DNA of 64,000 nucleotides from Progne subis subis (Eukaryota > Chordata > Aves > Passeriformes > Hirundinidae), in the NCBI GenBank assembly GCA_022316685.1, contig JAKJHU010000054.1, positions 992,001-1,056,000 on the forward strand, in the 5' to 3' direction. The number at the start of each line of letters is the position of its first letter. Within the stretch, counting starts at the first letter, position 1. The notes under the pieces are model-generated. The model did not search any database. It was given only the letters and a program-made list of their open reading frames with translations, and was not told the DNA's origin. Position numbers and translations under genes: made by a program. Positions 11,995 to 21,385 of this stretch are shown here, piece by piece.

Positions 11995-12655
11995 TGTCCT
12001 GGGGTGACTGTGTATCCCCCAATCGTTTGTTGGGTGCAGGGGGGAGGGAAGCACGGTTTGTTTTTCCCCAGGAAAACTCTGCTCCTCGGAGTGACCTTGA
12101 AGCGGGGGAGTTGGAACACGGCGAGACAAAAGAAGTTGTTTTTTTTCCCCCGGCAGTTAGTTAGTTAGTTTAGTGCTAGCATAGTTAGGTGCTGTAGAAT
12201 AGCTGAAGCTTTTTGCCCTTTTTTTTTTTTTTTCTTCTTTTTTTTTTCCTTTTTTGCCTTTTTTTTTTTTCCCTTCCTTTTTTCTTTTTTGCCCTCTCCT
12301 CGGAATTGTTCCAACCTCTCCGGACTAAGGACCTGGGGAAGCACCGGGGGCCTCCACAGGGGACCCTACCCCACCAAGACCAGCCCTGCACATCTCCTTT
12401 TCTCTCAGCGTCAGTGGAGACAGGAGTGGTGGAGCACAGTGACTATCTTCAAGAGGAGACTTTCTTTAAGTTTGTTATCCCTCCGTAAGCGGCACGAAGC
12501 TCTTGTCATCGGGTATTGTGCTGGGAGTGCTTTGCCTCTTTAATAAACAGATTTTTTCCACTTCTCTCTGAGGAAGTCTTTTCCCGAACCGGTTGGGGAA
12601 GGGGAGGGGGGCCCCGTGGGAGGGTTTCTCCCAAAATCTGCCTGAAACCACCACA
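11995..12655 (+). mobile_element. Solo LTR with perfect 5-bp target duplication, ERVL-like, 661 bp
   Basis: The element starts TGTCCTGGGG and ends ACCACCACA. It is flanked by identical CCAGG at 11990-11994 and 12656-12660. A 5-bp duplication and the TGTCCTGG start are typical of avian ERVL (class III) LTRs. AATAAA at 12542-12547 gives the sense orientation as plus and places the R/U5 boundary shortly after. A long pyrimidine tract (12215-12292) and a TTAG tetramer run (about 12155-12172) lie in the U3 part. No internal viral sequence is present. The intact ends and perfect duplication suggest a fairly young insertion. Confidence 0.85.
12215..12292. repeat. Pyrimidine (T/C) tract inside the LTR
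   Basis: Almost pure T with interspersed C and a few GCC interruptions. It lies in the U3 part of the solo LTR and is a likely site of length variation and sequencing slippage. Confidence 0.85.
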
Positions 12656-12660
12656 CCAGG

Positions 12661-14723
12661 TGAGGTAGGATAGGGGCAGGAAGGGGTGAAACCACCCGTG
12701 GGAGTCAGCACCAGGCTGGGAGCTCCTGAGCCCGCAGACTCCAGCACTTCGAGGTGGAGCTCAACCATGCCCATCCTAAATCCAGCCCTGCAGCTGCCAC
12801 AGCCACGTCCCTCAGGGGGGATGCCAGCTCTCCTCGCTGATAACTGCACCAGGCAGGCACCAAAGCAGCCTGAGTGAAGGCAAATCCCTGCTCATCCAGG
12901 CAGGGAAAGCCTCATCTGGTGCCCGATGTCGGACAAGGTGGGAGCTCTGCCCTGTGCCCCGGGATTGCTGGAGCCTGGCAGTAAATCTGAGGGTTGGTGC
13001 TGTCCCAGCCGAGCCCGGCTTTGCAGGGCACAGATCCACCAGCCCAGGCTTTGCTGCTGCAGCCAGCAAAGGGAGGGAGAGCACGGATGAGGCTGGGGCT
13101 GGCACCGCTCAGGGTGTGCCCAGGGCTTGGTGCCACCCCCTGCCTGTCCCTGCAGGGTGACATCAGCGGTGTCCCCTCACGGAGTGGGCATTTCTGCCCT
13201 GCCTCCATCCCACTCTGGGACACAGCAGGGCACGCAGGGGTCAGTGGGACCAGTGGCTGATGGGCCCCAGCTCTGCCCTCTCTGGAGAGGCAGGAGCTGC
13301 GAGGGCCAGGTCAGACTCTTCCTCCCCTGCTATCCCAAATTCTCACCGAAGCTCTTCCTCCTCCAGCACGGAAACAGCGCTGGCTTGGTAATGAGGATTT
13401 GGCTGCACCTCTGCCCGAGTGCCAGAACCCTGCAGGAGCTCCAAGCTGGGTTTTTATCCCTTCCCCTCAGCCCAGAGTTAACCCCAGAGCTTTAACAAAG
13501 GGCTTGTGTACAAGGGGATTGCTGGGGCTGGTCCCCCTCACACCATGAACTGCCCGAGCCGAGTGCCTGGCAGCCAAGGGATAATGGGCCCGGAAAGGGC
13601 ATTCCACAGCAATTCCTGGGCTGCAGGAATGGGCATTCCCATCCCAGAGGAGCTCTGGGAAAAGCGGGGACTTGCTGACAGGAGATGGGGGTTCCTCACC
13701 CTCTGCTTGTGGATTTAAACTCCAATCCCCCTCCTGACTCTGGGTGAGTTACAGCCTGATGAGGGAAATGCATCCCAGGGAGGCAATGCTCTGGGGGAAA
13801 TCCCACCGCCCACGAGCAGAGGAGTCAAGAGACCCAGGGGCTTGGCCAGGAGCAGGGACCAGCATCGTTTTGGAGACCTCAGCCATTTTCTCCTTCTGTT
13901 TTCAGAACTTCAAGGCTTTTGTGCACCCAGGGGAGAGATCCTTCATCCCTGGACAGCTCGGTGGATGCAGGAGGACACGAGAGTCATAGGGAGAGAGGGA
14001 AAGCAGGAACGAGCAGATCTTATCTTGGTGATGAAAGACAGAGCTGCGGGCTCAGAGGCAGCCTCACTTCAAGGTGAATTATTAACAGCAGAGGGAACAT
14101 CTTCACCAGGAGGAACTGAACGGCTCTACCTGCAACAGGAGCAGCTCTTCAGGCAGGTTTTCACACAACAGAAGGCAGAGGGTGGGATCTGGGCTGGGAG
14201 TGAGGGTGGGCAGGTGGCTGCAGCCAGCTCTCCATGGGCGCTGGGATTCTGGATTCACTGCCTGCCCCGGGGCACAGGACTTTGCATTCCTTCTGGTCTG
14301 AGCCAGAAATGTCACCCCACACGTGATATGTCCCTAAAAGAATAAAAACAAAATTTAAAAAAAAATTAAAAGAATAAAAAAAAAAATCTTCATTTTAGTA
14401 ACTTTTAAAGGCTGGTGAAAAAAAAACCCAACATGGTCAGAAAAGCATCAACCAGCAGCACCTCATGGGTGCTCACCTTCAGGCTGAGGTGAGGAGGGGT
14501 GTGGGGTGGTGGAGGAGACACAGACAGCGCAGGGACAGGCTCAGAGCTGAGCCAGGCCCAGAGGAAGAGAGGTGACTTGGAGAAAATCTCTTTTTTCTGG
14601 CAGCAGTTGTGAGGAGGAGCCACCTTGGCCAAAGCAGGCGGGACAAGCACTCAGCCTGTGACAAGGATTTGAGGCTCCATAGGGTATCCCACTGCTCAGC
14701 TGCAGCTCCTGGGCTGGAGCCAT
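12661..14723. other. Unique GC-rich non-coding sequence
   Basis: No exon or repeat is recognised. Frames up to about 170 codons occur, but they have no domain content and overlap frames on the other strand. A-rich runs lie at 14341-14386 and 14419-14430. Confidence 0.45.
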
Positions 14724-15040
14724 CTCCAGGGGGATGGAGCTGCTCTCCAGGGGATGGAGCTGCTCTCCAGGGGGATGGAGCTGCTCTCCAGGGGGATGGA
14801 GCTGCTCTCCAGAGGGATGGAACTGCTCTCCATGGGGATGGAGATGCTCTCCAGAGGGATGGAGCTGCTCTCCAGAGGGATGGAGCTGCTCTCCAGAGGG
14901 ATGGAGCTGCTCTCCAGGGGGATGGAGCTGCTCTCCAGGGGGATGGAGCTGCTCTCCAGAGGGATGGAGCTGCTCTTAGAGGGATGGAGCTGCTCTCCAG
15001 AGGGATGGAGCTGCTCTCCAGGGGGATGGAGATGCTCTCC
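14724..15040. repeat. 21-bp minisatellite, about 15 copies
   Basis: The unit is GGATGGAGCTGCTCTCCAGRG, 21 bp long. About 15 copies are present, with a few variants: one 20-bp unit near the start, one 18-bp unit near 14975, and CATGG or GTGG replacing CAGRG. Because 21 is divisible by three and the unit has no plus-strand stop, all three plus frames stay open and give artefactual repeat peptides. Homogeneous neighbouring units point to recent unequal exchange or slippage. Confidence 0.95.
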
Positions 15041-16489
15041 GTGGAGGAAAACTCATCCTCTCGACTCCACGGCCGGGAAGTGGGATGCTACTGACACCCA
15101 GTGGCTCCCAGCATCCTGCAGACAGGGACTGCACCCTGGGCTGGGGCAGGGGACGCGGCCCTGCTGTCCCTTCCCTGGGGACTCCTCTGTGGAGGCGGTG
15201 CTTGGAGCCCCTGGGCACCACCTGGGGCCAGCAGTGACATCCCTGGCAGCACCAGGGTGGGCAGTGGTGACACAGTGGAGGAGCAGGGACATTCCAGAGG
15301 GTGCTGGATCCATGTTTAGCTCAGCAGGGTCTGCCTTGTGGGGGGGAGACGTCGTGGGAGATGTGGCGACCCCCAGAACGGCGCAACCACCTGTGCAAAC
15401 AACGTCCTTTTGTTCTAACAGCTGATCAGTAAATGCTGGGGGAGGACAGAGGTTGGGGCCAGCGTCCTCTGAGACCTTCTGGTGGCTGCTCCCCAGATGC
15501 CCCTGGTCAGCTGTGACCACAAACTCTGCAGGGATGGAGGCTGGAATTTTGGGATGGAGCTGCCCCTCACAAACATTCCGACCCCAGGCTGAGCAGCAGG
15601 TTAGAGCTGGGAGTGGATTTAGCTAAATCAGGAAAGCCCATCTACACAGGGAATTATTTAAGAGCAGCAACAGAGCTTCTCCATCCCCTCCGCACGTCAT
15701 TGCAGCTCCAAAATCAAGCAAAGCAAGCAAACAGCGTGGAAAAATAGCAACAAACTGCCTGCATTTGGCATCCCACGGTGCAGAGCCAGAGAAGATGCAG
15801 CCTCTGACCTGAGGAACAGCAGCAGATAAGATGGACACAGAACAGAATAAAAAAAGGGCACAGGAGCAACACTTCACAGCCGAGAAAAACACATTTTCCT
15901 GGGGGCCTCCACACTGACGAGCTCTTGTTTGCGCCACAGAGAGCACCCAGAGGCTGCTGAAACAGAAAAGCATTTTTAATTATTTGTTGCTATCAATTGC
16001 TTTGCAGATGGGAGCTGCTGACAACAGGAACCCATCGTGGGGAGCTCAGAGGAGCTCGCTGGGCTATGTGTGAGCAGAAAGGCAGAGCTCACCTAAGAAA
16101 GGACATCCCATAAACCTCAGAGAGGATCAGCCACCCCTGCAGGGTCAGAGGGAGAAGGGCTGCTGCCCCAGCAAGCGTCTGAACCAAACTGTGGGCGGGG
16201 ACAGAGAAAGAAGCAGGAGATGGAAATGGCACGCGGCGCACGGATTTTGTTTGTGTTCCACCAGACAGGGCTGGGCACCTCTGCCTGCAGGATCAGGAGA
16301 CACTGCTTGGAGACCGGGCACCACATCTGGGCTACAAATAAGGCAAAATCTGGGAGCTCATCCCTTCCTCCTTTTCTCAGGTCTTCACTGTCTCCTCTAA
16401 CCAAGGGAGCCGGGGGCAGGGGATGCTCGGGGGTGTCCAGAGAGTGCAAGGGAATGCAGAGGCTGAATTAAAACTCCATTTCTCAGCCC
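15041..16489. other. Unique non-coding sequence
   Basis: No coding or repeat feature is supported. The stretch 15640-16000 contains ATTATTTAAG and AATTATTTGTTG motifs of possible regulatory character. Confidence 0.4.
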
Positions 16490-16625
16490 AAATGAGCCTC
16501 GCCGCCAGCCCCTCACACGCACAGGCATCCAGCTCTGGATGCAAATGGGCTAATTAGCATCGACCCCCTGATCATTACCGAGGGCAGGGCCCGCTGATCC
16601 GTGGCTGCTCAGTCAGGACAGACGG
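16490..16625. promoter_or_regulatory. Octamer plus homeodomain cluster
   Basis: An ATGCAAAT octamer (16539-16546), the classical POU-factor site, is followed within 5 bp by TAATTAGCAT (16551-16560) and then TGATCATTA. This tight cluster in GC-rich DNA is a good candidate for a small enhancer core. Binding is inferred from motif knowledge only. Confidence 0.4.
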
Positions 16626-17124
16626 GTGTCAGTCACTGCAGGGACCCTGCTGTCCCCTCCCCAGGGACCCGTGTGCCTCGCTGTGGAGAACAAAAGGAAG
16701 GCTCTGCTTTTGTCGCCCAAAATGTGTGGCAGCAGGAGGCACCTGGCCAGAGCAGGTTTCCTTCAGGGCAGGAAAGGAAGCTGTCCCTTTTGCTGTCCCT
16801 TTTGGTGCCCCTTGTCACCCTGTGCCACCCCCAGCAGCGCCAGCCTGTCCCCTGTGAGAGGAGAAACCCTCTCTGCTCCCAGCTGGCACCCCAGGTACGC
16901 TTCCCTCTCCTTGCTCAGGAAACACCTTCCACCCACAGCACTAAACACAGATCCTGACCTGGGCCTGTCTCCCTGCTCCAGCTCTGCCCCCTCTTCCCAC
17001 CCTTCCCAACCTGACGCTTCTTCAAAAGTCTCTTTTTTCCCTCCCTCCCGTGTGTTTTGTTCCCTGCCAGCTCCACGGAGCTCCCCGCTCCCGTCTCTTC
17101 CGCACAAATTGTTTTCCCCTTGCA

Positions 17125-17460
17125 CATTGGAGAGCGCCGGGGGAGGAGTGGGAGAATCACAGCCCCCTTCTCATCTCAGATCACACCTCCAGAGCTGGGA
17201 ACATAAACCAGAGGCGGCTGCTTCCCGAGGAGCGCCCGAGGACGCTCTGGAGGCTGGAGCGTGGCAGGACTCTCCCGCCCCGGAGATGAGAAGCGCTGCG
17301 GAGCTGCGGGAGCGGCAGCGATGAACAAAGGAGCGGTGCCGAGCTCCGTTCCGCGCCGCCAGCTCCCTCCAGCCGGCAGCGATCGCTGTGTGCGGGCAGA
17401 GCCCCGGGCGAGCAGGCGAGCAGCGGCAGCGAGGCTGGGGTGACGATGCTGGAGGTGCTG
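17125..17460 (+). promoter_or_regulatory. CpG island, candidate promoter and first exon
   Basis: This is one of the most CpG-dense segments of the window, especially 17225-17445 (for example GCGCCGCC and GAGCGCCCGAGGACG). Rightward it contains an ATG at 17286 with a 12-codon frame, then an ATG at 17322 opening a 40-codon Arg/Ala-rich frame ending at 17444, close to a possible splice donor (GGGGTGACG). This could be the promoter and first exon of an unannotated coding or long non-coding RNA. The strand is a guess. The island stops abruptly at about 17460, next to the AT-rich region. Confidence 0.4.
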
Positions 17461-17620
17461 GCGGCTGTGATGCCTTTCCCTCGGTGCTAAAACTGAGAGC
17501 CAGGCTCGCTTAAGGGATAAGGGGTTTTTATCTCGCTGTTTAATAAGGGTACTTACGGTGCAAACACTTCACCGAGGTGGGATGCGTCAAAACGCACACC
17601 CACGGTAGATCCTGTACACA
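17461..17620. other. Transition segment, possible LTR remnant
   Basis: The segment begins with TGTGATGCC (17466), the same nine bases that start the solo LTR at 18232. It contains TTAATAAGGGTACTTACG and a GATGCGTC...ACGCACACCC region. It might be a degenerate LTR end, but the rest does not align by eye with 18232-18520. Confidence 0.25.
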
Positions 17621-18190
17621 GTCTTATTGTATGTTAGCATATAATTATTGTATTGTTAGCGTATATTGCTTGCAAATATATCTTTTATATATATATACAC
17701 AAATAAAAAAAATTGCTATATATTTAATTTTTATTTTATTTTAAATTTTACTTGTATCTTCATATATTTATTTATAATTTCAATGCTTATTTTTAATTTA
17801 ATTAATTTAAAATTAAAATGTAAGTTGCTTTTAAATAGCTAAATTAAATTATTTATTTATTTATTTTAAAATATTATTTTGTCTATTATCATATATTGCT
17901 ATATATTATATATGTATATATATGTAAATATATGTAATAATATACAATATTATATATAACAAATAATATATATAATAATTTTATTTGATTTTATATTTAT
18001 TGGTTCTATTTTTATGTATTTATTTGTTTCTAAATGTTAATATTTAATTTAAAAAATGGTCAATTTAAACGAGAAATTTTACTTAATTTTAAAATTAAAT
18101 ATTTACATCAAAATAAATAGAATTATTTATTTTTAAAATACGGTTTTATTGCATATTAGCATATATATATATACTGCTTACAAATCAGCA
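17621..18190. repeat. AT-rich low-complexity block bounded by related ends
   Basis: About 570 bp of nearly pure A/T (TATATA, ATTTATTTATTT and AATTTAATT runs) interrupts GC-rich DNA. The left end (TATTGTATGTTAGCATATA, 17625-17643) and right end (TATTGCATATTAGCATATA, 18147-18165) agree at 17 of 19 positions. Following sub-blocks also match (ATTGCTTGCAAAT at 17665 and ACTGCTTACAAAT at 18173). The block is therefore bracketed by a direct repeat, as expected for internal expansion or duplication. No frame or known element is present. It could act as a matrix-attachment or easily melted region. Confidence 0.8.
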
Positions 18191-18231
18191 TATCTAATGA
18201 GGGTGCCTTGATGAGAGGCTTGAAGGAACAG

Positions 18232-18520
18232 TGTGATGCCCTCCCATCCCGAAGTGTTCCTCCCTGCATGGGCCTGATCCTGGTTTACAGGATGTATCTT
18301 AGAGGGGACCTCGGTTTCCCAGGATAGCTTATGGCTTTCCATCCCCCAGCCATAAGGCCTTTGGGATGTTTTGTCTCCTGGCCTAAGAGAATAGCAGGAC
18401 CTCGCTAAATTAGCAGGCTTTAGGAATTACAAGCATGCATGCTAAGGGCGCTGAGAATACATAAAAGATGTATAAAAGGAAAGGCAAAAACTCATCATGG
18501 CATCAGCAGCAGTGGCTCCA
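18232..18520 (+). mobile_element. Short solo LTR, ERVK-like, 289 bp
   Basis: The segment begins TGTGATGCCC and ends GGCTCCA. It is flanked by identical GAACAG at 18226-18231 and 18521-18526, a perfect 6-bp duplication. TATAAAAGG at 18471-18479 gives plus orientation. Only about 40 bp follow the TATA box, which is short for R plus U5, so the right boundary, or the identification itself, carries some doubt. No internal viral sequence is seen. Confidence 0.6.
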
Positions 18521-18526
18521 GAACAG

Positions 18527-20099
18527 AGGAAACACACTTGGTGCATCCACACGTGGGTCCTGAGCTCTCCTAATAGGAAAACACGAGATCAGCCTCACAA
18601 GCAGAACGCCCACGCTGCTCTCAGCGGTTCCAAACCCTTCCCTTCCCTCCTCTGGGCCAGCTGCGGCGCAGCTCAGGGCTGTCCCGTCGTGGCACCGCGC
18701 CGAGGGGGGGTCTGGGCTCTCCTGGGCGGGTTTGGACACCTGGAGGGCAGCAGAGCTCGGGCTGGGCGCTGGCACAGGCAGGGCTGCAGCCCGGCCAAGG
18801 GACGATGAAGTCATGAAGAACTTGGGCCAGCTCCTTGTCTGCCAGGATGAGGCAGAGTCTCCTCGCCAGCTCGGGCTGACAGAAACCGCTCACTGCCCTT
18901 CCCGTGTGAGGGCAATCCAAAAGCACAGCACCAACCAGGCCGGCTTTTGTAGACGTGAACTTCTGTACCCAGGAGAGGCTTTTCTCGGGAGAAGCTGCTA
19001 CCTCCAAAACGCTCTTTTCCCTGCGTCGTGCAGCTCCAGCTCCTCTGCTGCCCTGCTTGGCTGCGTGGAGCCGTCGCCCATCCACGAGTGGGTGTTCCTG
19101 GGCGCCGTGCTGCCTCAGCACCCCCACAACCCCCAGGCTCCGGGGGTTCCCCAGCTCTGGGGGTGGACCTAGGGAGGTTTGTGTCCCCACAGAGAGCTGG
19201 CCCTGCCTGGCATCGCTGCCAGGTGAGGCACTGCCAGCCTGCCTGCTGCAGGAGGACACAGGGAATGCCTGGGACCTCTGACAGGGGGAGAGGATCTGCC
19301 TGTGGATCCAGCTGCCAAGAGGGCTGGGAGACTGCCTCCAGCCAGGTGAGGCTGTAGCTGGCCTTTGAATGGCACTTGAGGCCCAGGTTTCCAGGCCTCT
19401 GCACATTTCATGACTTCCCAAATAAACACAAGATGCGTCGCGGCCCAGCGCAAGCCGTGCGCCAGCAAATCCTCATCGCCCTCCTCCAGAAAGCTGGAGA
19501 AGCCAGGAGGGTGCCAGGATCCACTGCTAAGCTTGGATTGCTCCAGGATCACAGCTCTGGGGCACATGGGTGGTGGGGATCTGGGAGGGGTGTGGGAGCT
19601 GCGGAGCTCCAGGGATCCCTGAAGGAAGAGGGGCTGTGCAGGGCATGGTGCCTGGTGCTCTCCTGCTGGGATGCGGCCTGTTCTGAGCCTGGGGAGCTGG
19701 CAGAACTCCTCACACGGGACAGCTCGCACCTCTGCTGTCCCCAAAGCCCTGGGAAAGTTCTCTTTGCTCTGCTGGCACAGGGGGAGAGCCTCCCTTGAAG
19801 AGGGGATAACCTCCAGGAGCAGCACAGGGCAGCGTCTCTCTCTGGGACTGAAAACAGGAAAAGAGAAGGTGGGAGCCTCTAGAGACAGCCCAGGAGCCAA
19901 ATACCTGAGGAACCACGAGCAGCTGCACAGCAAAGGCAGAAAAACCTTCTTTTTTCAACTCAATGGAGACAAAATTCCTCCTCGGGGTTCCTTGGCTGGG
20001 AGCATCTCCTGGCTGAACTTCCACCCCAGATTCTGCTCTGTCCCTGTCGTGCCATCAGTGGCCTCATCCTCCCCTGGTGAGGCAGCAGCCACCGCCAGT
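18527..20099. other. GC-rich non-coding sequence
   Basis: This stretch has the longest chance frame of the window (minus strand, about 266 codons ending at 18621). It begins at a TTG rather than an ATG, is low in domain content and is shadowed by long frames on the plus strand. I see no splice-flanked exon and no repeat family. Confidence 0.4.
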
Positions 20100-20620
20100 C
20101 TGCCTCTGCAGCTTCATCTGCCACGGCGGGCGCCTCTAATGAACGAATTAATTTTGTTCTCAACCGGGTGCGACACGCATTCAAAAAGGCGGAACATAAA
20201 CGTTTCCCTTCCGTAATTTCTCGCGTCCCTTTCGATTTGTCGTACGTGCAGACGGACGGGCTCTCCGTAATTCCCCCACCAGCAGGGCCCTGGATGTTCC
20301 AGCAGCGCCGAGACAAATGAGCTCCCAGCAGCAGCAGCTGAGGTTGTGCCCCGTGTTTGCTCCCGCCCGCCTCGGGCACGGTGCGGTGCCACGCGCTGCG
20401 CAGGAGCCCAGAACCGAGACTGCGGCTCTCTCACGGGTGATCGCGACCCCGAGGCAGGCACCTCCCTTCCCGTGCCAGCAGAACCTTTGCTAATTTGCCA
20501 TCTGAGATGGATCCCTGCCCGTTTTCCCCCACCCCATGCCAATTTTCCATTTGGGCGCCTGCGCCCTTCTCCCCCCGCGGTGCCGCGCGGCGCGATGTGC
20601 ACACAGGGAGCGATCCTGTG
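20100..20620. promoter_or_regulatory. CpG-rich island with conserved-looking left half
   Basis: The left half (20120-20280) mixes CpGs with ATGAACGAATTAATTTTG, TTCCGTAATTTC and TCTCCGTAATTCC motifs. The right half (20350-20600) is dense in CpG (GCCCGCCTCGGGC, GCCGCGCGGCGCGATG). It may be a distal CpG island or poised enhancer, or a promoter. No clear start exon is seen. Confidence 0.4.
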
Positions 20621-21199
20621 CCCACTCAACTTCTGTTTTGCTGAGCTTGATAAGCCAAGAGGCTCCACTGCAAAACAAGCTCCTCGCTCCTCAGGTCAGC
20701 CTTTTTTTCTTTTTTTTTTTTTTTTTCCTTCCTCCTTGCTCTTCTAGTTTTTGGGTGGAGGCCACAGAAATGGTGAGGGCGTTGCAGAAACCTTTAACGA
20801 AGTGACCACACCAGCACCAAAGCTTTTCCCTTCTCCAGGAGCGAAGAGGAGCTGTAGCTATACCCAAAACTGGGATAGAACTGGGGAGGGAGGTGTTTTC
20901 CTGAGGTTTGGGGATGGCTGGGATGAAATCTGAGATCTCAGCCATGTCACCATTTCTGTTTCAGAAATCATTTGCAGCTACAGGTATTTTCCTCAGGAAG
21001 CAGAGCAGCAGTGAAGTGGTTAAGTGTGAGAATTCATTTCCTCACACTGCTGACAATTCTTGGAGGACTGAGCAGATTCCAGCCCCAAAATTAGCATTTG
21101 CAATCCCTCTCATAATGAGAGGCCACAGGCAGCCGGGAAGAACAATCTCTCACCAAACTGTCCCGAGCACAAAGCTGCTCTGGGAAGCAAGAAGCTCTT
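20621..21199. other. Unique sequence with poly-T tract
   Basis: A T-rich run lies at 20702-20726. The rest is unique sequence without supported genes. Confidence 0.45.
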
Positions 21200-21385
21200 T
21201 AAGAAGGACTAATTGTTAAGATTTGCAAAATCCATTTTTTCCCATCATCCCCGAAAATCCATTTTAGAATTGGTAAATTTGTTCTAGGATTAGATTAATA
21301 GGTTTCATGATTTATAAACCTTTTTTCTCTCTCGCCCTCCCCTTGACTTTTAAAAAGCAGTCGCAGACTTTGGCTCGGCCCAGAA
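21200..21385. promoter_or_regulatory. Candidate regulatory block
   Basis: An AT-rich stretch with GACTAATTGTTAAG, AGATTAATAGG and CATGATTTATAAACC motifs in GC-rich surroundings. It has no coding or repeat signature. This is a typical homeodomain-rich composition; conservation is untested. Confidence 0.3.

Noticed and set aside
14754..15425. Plus-strand frames of up to 223 codons
   Set aside because: They are translations of the 21-bp minisatellite and its flank.
18621..19421. Longest frame in the window, minus strand, about 266 codons
   Set aside because: It lies in GC-rich DNA, begins at a non-ATG codon, has no domain, and long plus-strand frames overlap it. Codon content looks random.
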